Below are positions 38,001 to 53,000 of a DNA stretch of 64,000 nt, piece after piece. The notes beneath the pieces were generated by a model, which saw only the letters and a list, made by a program, of their open reading frames with translations, did no database searches and was not told the origin of the DNA. Source of the stretch: Ophiura sarsii. Taxonomy: Eukaryota; Echinodermata; Ophiuroidea; Amphilepidida; Ophiuridae. The stretch lies in contig CM069455.1 of assembly GCA_035610835.1 (NCBI GenBank), positions 45,271,075 through 45,335,074 of the forward strand, written 5' to 3'. Numbering within the stretch: the first letter of the stretch is position 1; each line of letters starts with the position of its first letter. Position numbers and translations under genes: made by a program.

Positions 38001-41000
38001 ATAGACAATTTGGTGATGTTGTTCAAGAATGTTTTAAAAGTAGTAGGATTATTGAATAGTTTGAGTATATATAGGTATAAGTCTACCAAGATTGTGGGGG
38101 TATGTATACCACAGCTACCAATCTCGAGGGCGACCAACTCACACTCAAAATCATTGTTCTGAATATCAGCAACCATAGCGGCGTATTGTCTGATTTTCTT
38201 CTGAGGGCTTTCTCAAGATTGATTTCAAAGGGCACTGTGAGTTCAATGATGACCAGTTTCCGTGAATTCTCCCAGAACACGCAGAGATCAGGGATTTAGG
38301 TTTGTGAAGGTGCAAACCACTGGAATGGTGGAGCCCCTTTTTAATTCTGGAAGGTCATACAAAATTTGAGGGTCTTTTGGAGATAGGAAACCGGTCATCA
38401 TCAAGATCCCAAATCCGCAATGGGTCAACAAGACCCCAGGTTCAGCGCTAAAATGAAAGTCGAGTACTGCAAAAGTGGACATCTACATTTATTTTCGCGC
38501 TTTTCGCACTCAAAGCAGCTACCGCGAAAATAATAACAAATGAATATACTGTAAAGCAACACAATTTTGCTAGCATTTTATTTTCGCTAATTTCGCTATG
38601 GATCTCTATTTCCTAAATTAAAATGTCGCTAATCCTGATTTTATTCATAGGTTAACGTAGCAAGATGACTCAAATTAGTGAAATTAAAATGCCACTAAAA
38701 GGTGGTGTTTTGAAAATTCGCTAAATGTTGATGCTGTGAAATGTTAGTGTTTTACAGTATTTCTTTTGCATAGGTCTTTGTGACAAAGCGTGAAAAATTA
38801 ATTGTGCGAAAATTAATACTTTTACAGTATTCCCTAAAATAAGCCTCTGCTTCTACCATAATGCTTGACAAATCTCTTCTAATTTCTGTTATACATTGTA
38901 TGTATCTATTATTTGTCTTAACTATATCAAAATAGCAACCTTTCCGAGGCAGATTCCGAATTGTTCCCTGTCAATATCAAGCTGATTGGATTTTTACAGG
39001 AAGTTGTTGAGAAGATTCCTACATCCCTGTCCAGTCATCACTGGGATTTTGTACTGTGCTCTCTTGTGTCATGGATACAGGTAAGGTTAACCCTACCAAC
39101 AAGAAATGAGGCAACAAATATGGAAATGATTTTTTTTTCCCCATTTTTTTTCTCCATTTGCGGAATCGGATGATGATATTTCAGCATAAAGAGGCAAATA
39201 TTGATTTTTGGGGGTGACAAGCCCCCATAACTGTTTGATTATGTGCGCAAACGCTCGGGCCATCTAGCCAAGTCTGTGTAAAATGGTCAGAAAATGGATT
39301 AATCGCCCACTTGCATCATGTACCAAATACCACGCTAAAGACTCCCACGCATGTGTGGACACTGTTTTCAGTGACTCAATCAACCAAGCCTATATAGTGA
39401 GTGTGGTATACTGTGCAAACGTGAATCTGATAGTCGTAGCTTGATTGGAATATAGTACTGCAGGTCGTTATAGCAGGTATTGGCGGAAATATTCCACAGA
39501 AATATGTAAAAATCAAAGGTTAGATTGTTTTGGTATGCATATCTGTTGGAACCAATAACGCTACACTTGCTTTTCAATATGCTAATGCTAATATCCTGGA
39601 GTTAATAATTTTTCAACTTTTAAACACTAACAAACAAAATTGTTGTACATAATTCTGCCATACCAGGATTGTTTTTTATCAATTTCTCATAGTTGTTCAT
39701 CTTTTAACCATGTTAACTAGAACCTTGTGTCATTGGTGTCAATTTTATGCAGTATTTTAACTTTGTTATTTATATTTGTACTATTCCTTTTAAAGCATAT
39801 CTTTAAGCATTTTCATGGTTTGTGTAAAGCGCCGAGAAGCTTTTTGTGTTATGCGCTATAAGTTGGTTATTATTCGAACCAGGTATCTTTCATTTATGAA
39901 ACCTAGTCTCTACCCACTAAACCACACTGACTCTCCAAAGCATTTTGACTTGACTTGACCTGAGGTAAAAATGACTTGCTTGACTGCACAAGACACAAAC
40001 CTGCCTGTGACTTGACTTGATTGAAGATTTAGTGACTTGATCGCAACCGTAGCAACATTAACCTACAGCACAGTTTGTAGGAAAAAAGCACCTTGCATGA
40101 TCTCCAGTATTGATATAAAACCAAACATAAAAATTAGTTTGTTTCCAGTAGTGCACACATTTAATTTTAAGAGTAACAAAATGCACAGATTTGACTAAAT
40201 AAACCCATTTCAAGTGAATCTCCGCTATACATTTGCATTAAATAATAGTGATTTAGCTGATAAGTTTCTTTTAATAAGCTTATTATTATTTTGTCGATCT
40301 CAGGTTTTGCAAAAAAAAACACCTCATTTCGCATTTGACTCTTCAGGCTTGCTACTGGAAACAAACTTTTTTGGGGGTAAGGCCTAATTCACAGATATTA
40401 GAATGGAATAACCAAATCGCCAATCATTGATGGATATTCTCACTTTATCTCATTTTTAAAGAGTTGCACCGAGGACATCGAAGCTCTTACCTCAAATAGC
40501 TCCATTGCTGCCTTATGCTGTGCCGTGTGTGACCTTTTGACCTCAGCCACTAATCTCCTAAGCAACAGTAACCATAGCAACCTACCAAGTAACCTAGCAA
40601 CAGAGTGGAAAGAGTTTTTCAGCGAAGCTGCATTTACAGTTCTGCTGCCTGTGCTGATGACACTAGTCGGTAAGTTTGTTGTGTACACATTTATTGCATC
40701 TATAATTGCAATTGCATGGCACGTAACTGCATTGCCCATATGTGACCCAACGCGAGTAAATGAGGCTCAATGAGAAAAATATGAATATTGAGTTATTGAT
40801 ATCATGATAATAAGTATATGTTAAGGGACATATTGGTACCAAAGTCAATGTCATATCACATTCCAAGCCAAAGTTACAGATGATTGAAAACCAATTTGTC
40901 TCAAAACATCAAATACAAATTATAAGTTATGGGCAATTGAAGTGTTGGTTTTGTTAATAAATAGAGTAAATGAAATAAAATACCTCCAAATGTAGTTTAA

Positions 41001-44000
41001 CTCTCTATTTTCATGAATTTGAGTCTTTGGGAAGATACAAGATGTATCAAAGATCGGAAATAAGACTTGTTCTAAATTTGACCTTGTCCCACATTTGTGC
41101 TCTTAAATCAAATTAGCTACTGCCGCGTTCCGCCTCATTTACTCATGTTGGGTCACATATGGTGCGCATCTCTTGGTGTGTTTGTTACCATAACAGTCTG
41201 GATTCATGATATTCACAATACTTTGCTACCGTATTAAAGATATGAGGGAGTTGTTGAACTGTGGTTTAATATTTTCCATATTAAACCAAAATTCAAAACC
41301 AAAAAAAATTCAAAAGCTGACTGTTTTCCATCTCAAACCAACTGGTTTTAACTAGTTTAACTTGTGTTTAACTGAATTTTCAACTGGTTTCCAGTTTAAC
41401 TCAGTGGAAAACCAGTTCAATATAGGCCCAATTGAAATTAAGACCAGAGTTATCAATTGCAATTTGTATCGCTTATTTCTCCACCTCATTCTAGAAGACA
41501 CAGACTTCAGTCAACTTTCCATCACCCAGCACCATCTTCTCCGTTCACTGTGCCAGGCTGTCTCACTCACACCAGAAGAACATCTTTACGAGAACAAACT
41601 AGAGGAAAAGTTACACCCTGATAGTTGGTTGCCAGATAATCTGCAGACGCTGACCAACACTTTGTGCCCAATGCTTAACAAGCCCTTGAGATGTGTGCAA
41701 TTGGCCGCCTATCAGATGTTAACACAGTAAGTGGGTTGCCAAAGGTGTCGTTATTAATCAGCTCAATTAAATATGTACCACCTTGTTACCCAATACCGTG
41801 CAGACAAATAACAACTTTTGTTGTGCCCGATTCTGAACAAGCTATTACGATATGTGACCCGGCACATCAAAACATACAAAAGTTAAAAAGGAATGCTTAG
41901 TCTAATCATCATATTTCCTGATTCTTAAGGCTAAATTTAAATTATGAGGTATCAATTTAAAGCTTGATTTTTGCATGTTTTTGATGATGTTAAAATCAGA
42001 CATTGGGTAAAAGACCCCAACAGGTGTGTTTTGATGTGACACCTATCGGATGTTAAAGGGCATTCAGAGATATGTATAGGAGTGCACCCTCAATTTTCCT
42101 GATAATCAGGTTTTTTGCACCTACAGTATATATACTTTGGCATATGCCCAAGTATATTCCGTAGGTGCAAAAAACCTGATACTATCATTCAGATGGTTGT
42201 ATATCTACCATCTGAAATGGTTTACCTTAATTTGCCGTCTATCATGTCAAATATTATGATTAGATTATTTCGATATATAGATCCCATCAAAATTAATAAA
42301 TTGCTTCAATCTAATATCTATCTAGCGCCATTATTCTAAACCATTGTCCGATAAATTATTATCATTCAGGGTTCCCTCGTACCTTATCTATTGAAACAAT
42401 TCATTTTTTCCAAATTTAATTTTTCTCTGTAATCTCTCAGTGCCCCTTTAACTCGGTAAGAGTGTTGTTAATGTTGTTATTTATAGTCATGCTATAAGCA
42501 TAGCCATCCAACATTGACCAACACTAACCAAAACACTTGCCCAATGCCTAACAAGCCATTGAGATGTGTGCAAATGTTGATACCATTTAGTCAATTATCT
42601 AGGAAACCCTTTTTTTTTTGGCTTAAATTTTTTTAGTTTTGAAAATATTTACCAAAAAGTGCCAAAAAAATGTTTTTTATCGCAAAAATCACATTTTTGG
42701 CACTTTTTGGTCAATATTTTCAAAACTAAACATTTTTAAGCCAAAAAAAAAAGTGCTTCCTAGATAATTGACTAAAGATGATTTTGGTGAAATTTTGAAA
42801 TTTTTAATAAAAAACTGATTTTGTTAGGTTGTCCGTACATTTTTGGCGCCAAAAAAGTGATTTTTGGGCAAAAATGTAGAAATCACTATTTTTGGCGAAA
42901 TTTAATACCAAAAATGGATTCTCCGACTCATTTCATTTGAAAAATTGTATACTTTTATGTACATTACATTATTAGTTTAAAAGTTACAGCGCTTGATAAA
43001 TTTCATATATTTAGGGTTGACACTTCCCTTAAAGTGAATGATTTAGCATCAGTTTGTTTATCCTATTCCTATATTGTGTCATTCCTTTCACTACTTGCAG
43101 GGTAATGCCATCAGTCACCAAACATGATGAGGAACATCTACAGATAGGAAGTCAAGATAAAGATGAGGAAGATATCATCTTGTAAGTTATCTCTTTAAGG
43201 GAAGTGTCAACCCAAAATATATGAAATGTATCAAGCACTGTAACTTTTAAACTAATAATGTAATGTACATAAAAGTATACAATTTTTCAAATGAAATGAG
43301 TCGGAGAATCCATTTTTGGTATTAAATTTCCCCAAAAATAGTGATTTCTACATTTTTGCCCAAAAACCACTTTTTTGGCGCCAAAAATTTTCAGACAACC
43401 TATCAAAATCAGTTTTTGATTAAAAATATCAAAATTTCACCAAAATCATCTAAAGTCAATTATCTAGGAGGCACTTTTTTTTTTTGGCTTAAAATTTGTT
43501 AGTTTTGAAAATATTGACCAAAAAGTGCCAAAAAAATGTTTTTTATCTCAAAAATCACATTTTTGGCACTTTTTGGTCAATATTTTCAAAACTAAAAAAA
43601 TTTAAGTCCAAAAAAAAAAGTGCCTCCTAGATAATTGACTTTAGATTATTTTGGTGAAATTTTGATATTTTTAATCAAAAACTGATTTTGATAGGTTGTC
43701 TGAAAATATTTGGCGCCAAAAAAGTGATTTTTGGGCAAAAATGTAGAAATCACTATTTTGGGGGAAATTTAATACCAAAAATGGATTCTCCGACTCATTT
43801 CATTTGAAAAATTGTATACTTTTATGTGTATTACATTATTAGTTTAAAAGTTACAGTGCTTGATAAATTTCATATATTTTGGGTTGACACTTCCCTTAAC
43901 ACTTTCCAGTCCACACGGCTATTAGTTTTACCATATATACAAAACAGATTGGTCAGAAACCTTTCCCAAACTTTCAAAGAATTACTGAACTAATACTAGG

Positions 44001-47000
44001 CATGTTTGTACACATGTAAATGCATTTCTCATGGTGATTCCAAATATGGTGATGAAATTCAATAAATGAATCATTTTTTTGAAATTTGGGAACTGTCGTC
44101 TGCAGACGACTGCCGTGGAAAGATTTAACCTTACTGCCCTGAATGTTAAAAATACCTGACGGCCTTTAATGCTGAAAAATGTACTCTACGCTTTGCTGGT
44201 AGTCCAAGCTTTCCCTTTGTGGCACGATCGTGCTGGGCTATTGCGCTTAATTATCTTCAAAGCTGACTCTGTAATATGCTGATATAGTACTCAGACTTGG
44301 GTTTGATTCCCATTGCCTTTGCCCCCTTATTTGGCCTGTTTTACGTTTTACCTCCTTGATAGGCTTTATGTTCAAAACCATGCCTAGGGGGTTAGAGTTA
44401 TGAACGCCACTGATAGGTTCCACATAACTTCTCAAAATGGCTTTTCTCAACTGATAGAATTGAAATCTGTGAGATAGACAACATTCAGTGCAAATTTCAA
44501 GATAATCGTAGTGAGATAATGCATCAGTCAATAATACAAGACGTAAGGCCAAATTAAATTAATTGTTTGTCTCAAAGCTCCTTTCCGGTTTTTTTTTAAT
44601 TTTTTTTTTTTTTTTTAAATATAAAATATTGAAATCCTTGTAAAAGTGAACTTTTGTATTTAAGATGATGTGATCAATGAAAATCTGAAAAATCAGTGAA
44701 CTTTTTGGATTTTTTTTTTTTTTTTTGAAAAAAATTTAAAAAAATTAAAAAAAAGTTTTTTTCAGATTTTTTTTTTCTTCTAATGCGCATCAATAAACAA
44801 ACGCGCGCGGGAGCTTTGAGACAAATGATTTTTTTAATTTGGCCTAATGGAAAAGAAGGAAGAAGCACAAGTTTTACGAACATGTTTATGTCATCTATTG
44901 AATCAAGAACACTCTATATTGAATTAAAGAACGAACAATTCCGAAACAAAAGTTACAAAAGTTCCTTCTCTGGAATATATGGGATTTCATTTGAAAAGTT
45001 AACCTTTTTAATATTAACATTTATGACTTCCACTTAGTTTCTAGATAGTACACTATACTTATTAACTTGTCCTTATTATACACATACTATTTTTTTACCA
45101 GAACCCCACCACCAGCCCTCAAAGTCCTCTTAGACTCCAGCGCAATCTTGATGGAGACACTATTAGGCGATGTGCTGATCGGCGAGTGCGTGACCATGGA
45201 ACCAGGCAGCGAGGCCTACCACGACACATTGGTGTATCTACTGTGTTGGAGACTAAACTTAGCGGTATTTAAGGCAGCTTCTCCTGAGGTAAGATTGACT
45301 TATCAGATGTAGACTGGGTCTACCATGTCCCTCTATTTTGGCTACCATTTTGAGGGAATGGGGGAATAAAAACATGGCTATAAAGTGTGTAGCCTCTATC
45401 TGGAATTCCACGAAAACTGAGCATGCGCATTTGGTTCAATTCAAACTGCATAGCGTCGTACGATCGACACGTTGCGTACCCTGTCGTGTCACGCTATGTC
45501 CAACGCTGCATAAAACCACTGATACAGTGTGGCGCTATGGTGCGTGAAGATATGCTCATGTTTACTCATGAGTTTATCAGCGCACACTTTTAGCACTGTC
45601 TGTTTGCCAGTCAGTCTACACATTGAGCACCCTGGCAGGGGCTGTGTGTTAATTGTGAAGACTGGAAGGATTCAGACTAGACTCGATCCTCTTGTCCCTC
45701 TATAGGTCTTCACATTGAACCCCCTCAGGGGCTGTGTGTTAATTGTGAAGACTGGAATGATTCAGTCTACATCAAATGTAGCAGAATGTTCAGGTTGAAA
45801 ATGTCCCATATGAGACCTGTCACCATAAAATGAGCGTTAAGTCGCCAGTGTGCATTAGGAGATATGGTCCAATGAACATGCCACAAATCAATAGAAAACA
45901 AAGGAATTTTTACATTTCAATTTGATTTTTGACCAGGAAAACATTGAGAAATTATGACATGTTGCATATCATTTTAAAGCTTGTTTTCAGAGCATTCTGA
46001 GTCTGGACAAACCTCAAAATTCAATTTTCCGACTTACTCTCATTTCGTGATGACAGGTCTCATATGTTCACCAGTATATTGCCAACCTCTTTGGGGGCAG
46101 TTGGAATCAATTAAAAAAAGTAGACCATGGGAATTTAAGAACCCAGAACTTTGGGGTCAGAGAACATTATAATCTTGGGCAGAACCTTGGTAATTCCTGG
46201 GCAATGGGCAATTGACCAGTATTGCCAACCTCTTGGGGGCAGTTGGAATCAATTTCATGGACACCCGAAATTGATGTTTTGTATAATCACAGGCAAAAAA
46301 ACAAAGTCCAACTCATTACAGAACAGGTCGTAACTTTGATCATCTTATATGATAATGTTATCATTTTAAACTTTTGATCAGGTTTTTTTAGATTTAGATT
46401 TTGATGCCTGGTTTGCTACCAAAGATGTTGAATTGTTCCAAGATTTACACCGTTTAATGAAGAATCACACAGTTTGTCAAATTTCAACTGTTCGTTAAAA
46501 ATGATAAACTGTTACATTGAAATGCATAGTATTAAACTGCTATACACATTATCAAATAGTATAGTAAATTCTGCAAAGTGTTGAGCATTTAGCAATGCGA
46601 CACTGGGTAAATCGTACCCTGAATATTATAAATTATAGAAGGTTATGCACCAAAGAAAATGTTTAAGGTTTTCCCACAATGCATTGCTCAAACGCCAGCC
46701 AACTAAAGCTTTTTTCACACGATGCATTTGTCGAGCTCTTAAGTTTTAGAAATAAGAAAAAGGAACACTGATAACTAATTTATTCATTGATGTAAACCGT
46801 AGAACCTAAGAGCTCCAACAATGAACGCGCTATAAAGCCATGATGTATACATGTTGTGTGCATATGAACCGAAACAAATTGGAGACCAGAAACGCAATGC
46901 ATTGTGGTGGTGTCTTTAAAATCTTCTTTGGTTATGCACACTCCAATGCATGTATGCCAAGATTTGAATCAAAAAGGTTTTTCACGGTTTCAATGTCACG

Positions 47001-50000
47001 ATATACTATTGTTTAATCAGTTCCAAATTGGCAAAATTTGTGAGGCGGATATTGATATATCTGTGGGCCTAAATAAAATACTTCTTGCTCACCGCTCGCT
47101 GATACCTGCTTATTTATGATTCCGAAACGCACATTTTCACCAATAAATATGCAAAACGACATGGATTCTTTTTGCGCGGACAAATACAAGCATCACAATT
47201 CTTGCCAATTTCAAACTGATTATACTATAACAATCATACCATTGTGATTCCAGGTGCGTGCCAGCTACGCAACCTATATGCGTGACGCCAAGCTAGTGGA
47301 GCACCTATTAGAAAATCTATTCTGTCTGATGCCAAAGTCGCCTATACTAGGCGAATCAAGCAAGGAATCAAGCAAAGATGCAGAATCAAGCAGGGAATCA
47401 ATCGGTAAATCTTCATCGACCAAGTCCAAGTCAACGCAGTCCAGTATGTTAACTGATGAGCCGCAACTAAGGATTAAAGGTTAGTTATATTCAACATTAA
47501 CCCTATCTCCCTGTGCATGTTTTTGTGAATTTTGGAAGAAAAACAGTTCAAATTTGAAGGGGGGAAATCATTATCCTCATGAACCGTATGCAAGTCTAGA
47601 GACTCTACCTACTTTACTTAGTGTTATGGGTCAGCTTAAAAACCATACATTTTTTTCGTAAGTTGAAGGTCGGCAGAGTGTGGCACGAGATAGATGTGGG
47701 GGGATCGCATAGTATAAGATAGTAGTTGAATCAGGTTTTGTAGTGTGTAGGAAAGTTAGGGTTATGGGAATATGAAAATGGTGTGTTTTAACCATAACTC
47801 CTCGGGCATGTTTGTATAAACTAAGCTATCAGAGGAGAAAAACAGGTCAAATTTGAGGGGGGACAATCCTAGTACAGGAAACCCATACGTTGGTGTGGGT
47901 TTTTTTCCCCCTACCAACGTATGGGGAAATTGTATTGCTAGAAACCGTCAATTTGATTTACTGTACAAGTGAATGGTGGCGCCAATCGAATGACTGTCGG
48001 GGGAATTACAGCAAAACAGCATTCCCGTTGATTTTCATACTAGTTACACACCTTCATAAAGTCCTCATCTTTCTTTTCAGCCACTTTTTAAAACATGAAA
48101 ATGCTAAATTATTCCATATTTAATCATAAATTCTCCGTCGTGTAAACGCAATGGCAGAATTTTTTTCTTCAGATTTCACGAGTATCCCGGTAGGCAACGC
48201 GGTCCTGAATTTAGTCTCATTCCCATCGCCAACGTCTATATACGCACATCACTTTTTTACGAACTTACGAATGTATTGAAACGAGTCTATTAAATAATAA
48301 AACATGGCGCCGATTTCGATAAACATCGCGAGTGCCGTTAAAGTGAATTGGCTTAGAATTTCACCTCAAATTTCAAGGGAATATTGCATTTGTACAAAAT
48401 ATTAAACGAATGGCAAGATAGATGAGAAAGAGTAGATATGAACAAGCACAAAGAAGTGTGTTTTGAGCTCTGGTAAGCGATACAGAAATTAACACGAAAA
48501 TCATATTTAGAAGGAGTCATACTTAGGATGGGGACAGGCGAAACATGCAAAATACCCTATGATGAATAATACCAACTGATGACAAATAACACTAAGTATG
48601 ATTTGTTGTACTAGGACAATCCTGTGACTATAGTATACCATAGGAGATAGAAAGCAGCTCACACAGTCTATTGTTATTCGCTATCGATCGTTTTCTTGGT
48701 CTACCCCAGCTACAACAGTTCTCAACGCTAGCGGCGCTGTCGGTATACAGACTGTGATAGATTTCAAAAATGATTACGCATTTGAATTGCTAGAATTATG
48801 GCATTTCAGAACAAGTATGCTAATTAAAACCTACTAGTGCCATACTTCCATGCATAAACAATGTATGATGATATTCAAAGTTCATGGTTTGTGTTTACAA
48901 TTTAGAATTAATGTGAATTAAAACACGGATATTTGTATGCATATAGTTTATTAGCGCAACTAGATCTGAATATTTGTTTTTCAATTCATATTAAATCTAA
49001 ACACAAACCACGATCTTTGAATATCATAATACATTGTTTATGTGTTAAAGTATGGCACTACTGCATGCATGGATCAAACCTGAACCAAGTGTTTAATTTC
49101 ATATTTTATTTCAAAAATGAAGAACAAAAATATAAGGTTTTTCCTTTTGAGAACTTACACTAGGGGCAAAAAGTGTGCCAGGACTAAAATCTTTGTAAAT
49201 TCAGGCCTCTATGTGTACATAAAGTTGCCATAGCAGTTAAGAGTATTTTCATGAACTAATTATAGTATCCAAATTACCTGAAATATTCAATCTCAGAATA
49301 CAGATTGGATTCTACCAATTGACCTTTGAATAGACTATATGCTACCCCCTCCCCCTTTCCCAGTCACGGCTGTTTGACTGTCCGATTTATAATTGAAATT
49401 ATGGAATAAAAAAAGATTACATAGTGGCCCCGTTATGGTTTGACCTGATGTAGGTAGCGCTAAATGAATTATCGGCATTTTCTACTTTACACACATTTTA
49501 CATGTAACTCAATGGAAATGTGGCCGATGAGGGCGCTATTATAGTAAATAATAATATTCAAAGCTCTATGTCTCAGAAATGGCACCAACAAATGTTCTGA
49601 CATTTCTGCAAAAGATGGCCAGTATATTCAGGTACTTGAATCAGTTAAAACCAAAACCGGGCCAGCAAGTTACGGTGTTCTCAGAATAAAACGAACAAAT
49701 TATGTGGGATCAAACAGCCGTGCAGTCCAGTGGTAAAACATGTATAAACAATCCTAATGAACATGATCTCTATATTTCATCTGCCAGATGGTGTCCCTAG
49801 CTCCCTAGAGATTCAGCACCAGGCTTGTGCGGTTTATTTGAGTAGCTTGGAGGAACTTCCCGCCATGGTGAGGCAATGGTGGAACGGACAGGATAAGAGA
49901 GTGGTGCCACTTGTGGAAAAGTAAGTCAAGTTAAACACTAAAGTGAACAGTTGTCTTGTGAAATGTTTGGTCAAGACTTTTTTCCAGTTATGCATTTATA

Positions 50001-53000
50001 GCCAGTTAGTTTTTGCCTTGGAATCTAACAAGTTATCTTTTAAAAATCTGATCAATTAAATATATGAAACAATTATATTGAAAAATCAGTTTCACATGTG
50101 AAGGCCAACAATTGTAAGTTTTGTGCATCAGTGTGCATGTTTCTGACTAATTAATATATATATCTTATAAGAGTACTAGGTTTTGCTAATGGTATACCGT
50201 TTACTGAAATAGAATCACTTCTGGCACTATGTATTGTGATGTAATGTAAATTAAAGATGTTGAAAGTCATTTAAGACTGCATATTTTATCGGCAGGTTTA
50301 CAGCCAAGTATGTCAGCCCTGTACTATGCAGCCGTGAGTTCCAAGATGTGCAATGTCAGCCCGCCGTGTTTGATAACATGACTGTAAAAGCTCGTCCAGT
50401 GACGTGGGAGGTGATCGCTACGTACACCATGGAGGAGTTATCAATGGACCTTGTGATTCAGTTGGCGACCAACCACCCCCTGGGCGCCATCACAGTGGAT
50501 AGCGCGCGCAAGGTTGGGGTCAGCCAGTCACAGTGGAGAAATTGGATGTTGCAACTCACTACATTTTTAACACATCAGGTAATATACTAAGGCGACGAAA
50601 GAGAAAAAACCCTGTTTTATAGGCGAACGGACCTGTCAAGTAGGGTCCGTCGGTCAGGGGGGTTTTTTTGTGTGTTTTTTATTATTACATTTTTTTAAAC
50701 TTTAAAAATGTCACCAAAATCTACAAAAATCTGGATTTTGTGGAAAAATTTGTGGAAAAAAATTGTTGGCAGATTTTCGGCCAAAAAACTGTTGATTTTA
50801 CATGATTTGAGAAAAAAGATTCTACAAAAAAAAGGAGCGATGTTGAAAGTGGATTTTACAGCTAATGTGCTGATAAGATAATTGGATCACACAAGCACCA
50901 TACTTAGGCCAACAACAAAAAATTGTTTGTTTGGCCACGTCTGACCGACCGTGTACCATGGTGCCGACCGTATTATTTTTTATTTTTACGATTATTTTTT
51001 TAAAACAACTTTTATAGCAATTTGAATGGCCAAACGGACCGTTTTATCCATGACTTCGTATGACATTTCCAATCTGGTCATTATAACACCATCCCCCAAT
51101 GCGCAATCCCGTGTAACATGATGTTTATTGCATGAAATTGACACCCGCTGGGACTTTTAAAAGGACTTAATGAAAATTGATCGCGCGTGCAAGCGATGTC
51201 ATTTTTATACTAAAAACGCAGTGTGAGAAAATATGAAAAATCTAGTTACAGTTAATATTTCTTCTAGTAGGAGCCCCAGGCCTCAAATTTAGGAGTTGAC
51301 CCCTGACCTCCGAACATACTCTCAAATTTACATTTTTATGACAGATACATATCTTATCTACACGAATAAAGTGTCCTGCTCTAAAGATTCTCTTGCGAAA
51401 TGTTGCTATGGCGATAATCATTCTCCCCATGTATTCACATAGCAGAAATGTAGTAATAGAATCTCTCGTAAGGGTTTGAGTAGTATATTGACCATAACAC
51501 TGACAGGAAATCTAAAAACTACATAAAATAATGTTCATGAATTTAAAGAAAGAACTACTTGACACATTATATTAGCTTTTTCCATTTTGATGTCATTGAT
51601 ATCGGTCCAAAATGTTATGGAACAATTGAAAAAGATTGAAAAATAAGCATTTTTGACCCTTTTCTGACTTTTTCCAATGTTCTATTTAGCTATGTTACCT
51701 GTAACATTGACATTATAACTAATAATAACTATATCAACTTGTGAAGCAGTTCTTTCCCATAGTTATGATGTATAGTTATACATACTTTAACATTTATTTC
51801 AACTTTCTATAGCCATAATACTACCCCTACCCCTAACATGAGTTGTTTTATGTCATTTTGCCTATCTGAATATATAGGGAATACAGGTATTGCCAGTAAC
51901 ATGAATTCGCAAGAGAATCATAAGAGCAGGACAATTTATTCTTGTAGACAAGATATGAATCTATCATAAAAGTATTTATTTTGGAGTATGTTCGGAGGTC
52001 AGGGGTCAAACCATTTTAAAGCCGAATTTAGAGCTTTGGGGCTCCTACTATTCCCAAAATGTTGCTCAATGGCATGAATATTAATTTCAACATAGTATAA
52101 AACAAATTTTGGGGTAGTTAGTACGGGAAAAAATAGGTTTAATAATACTTTAATGTATATACTGCTAACAAAATTTCAACACAATGTTCTTTTGCTTTGT
52201 GCAACAATGGCGGCAACCTACGGTATCTTGGCGTTACAAACATTATATTTGACCGAGTTTGCAGTGTTGCAACCAATGCGACAATATTGGAGATCGAAAT
52301 CAGCAGTGTGAAGGTGGCCGAGAGTAAAGCAGCAATGTTGCAAACTCATGAAAAAGAGTTCCATACTGTCAAAGTGATGTGTTTTGTGTTTGGACTTTAA
52401 TTCACAGTATTCATGCCGAATTTATATTCCCAAAATGCAATACATGTATAAAAAAAGATTTAAAAAAATAAAAAATCTGACCTACCGACCCTACATTTTG
52501 AGGACCCTCAATGGACAAACAAACAATTTCTTTTTTTTTGCCTTAGGTGAAACCGATGCGATTATGAGGATCCAATGAATGGTAGTTATATTAAATCTCA
52601 TTGAGTATTTGGAAAAGTGTGCTGCTTTGATTTGAAGAGACATAAGGCGACGGGGAAAAAATGTGTTCTTTCCGGTATGGTCGGCCGGTTAGGCCATTTT
52701 TCACAGTCACATTTCAAATTATCATCTTTAGGTTGCTTGTTCGATTCTGGCTTAAATCACATGTAATGGGCTTTTCTCTGTTCACCTTATTCAGCACTGT
52801 GGTGAATGTGATCATATTTTAGCTTCCATTCTGTTTTGCCTTACAACTCCTAGAATGGTTCTATACTGGACGGCCTCAAGCTTTGGAAGCGTAACGTCGA
52901 CAAGAGATTCGAAGGCGTAGATGACTGCATGATCTGTTTCTCCGTGATTCACGGCTCCAACTACTCACTGCCAAAACTGCAGTGTAAAACGTGCAAGAAG

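Noticed and set aside
52197..52400. 67-codon frame starting [12 protein letters not shown] in intron 28.
   Set aside because: No splice sites in register with exons 28 or 29 and no similarity to listerin.
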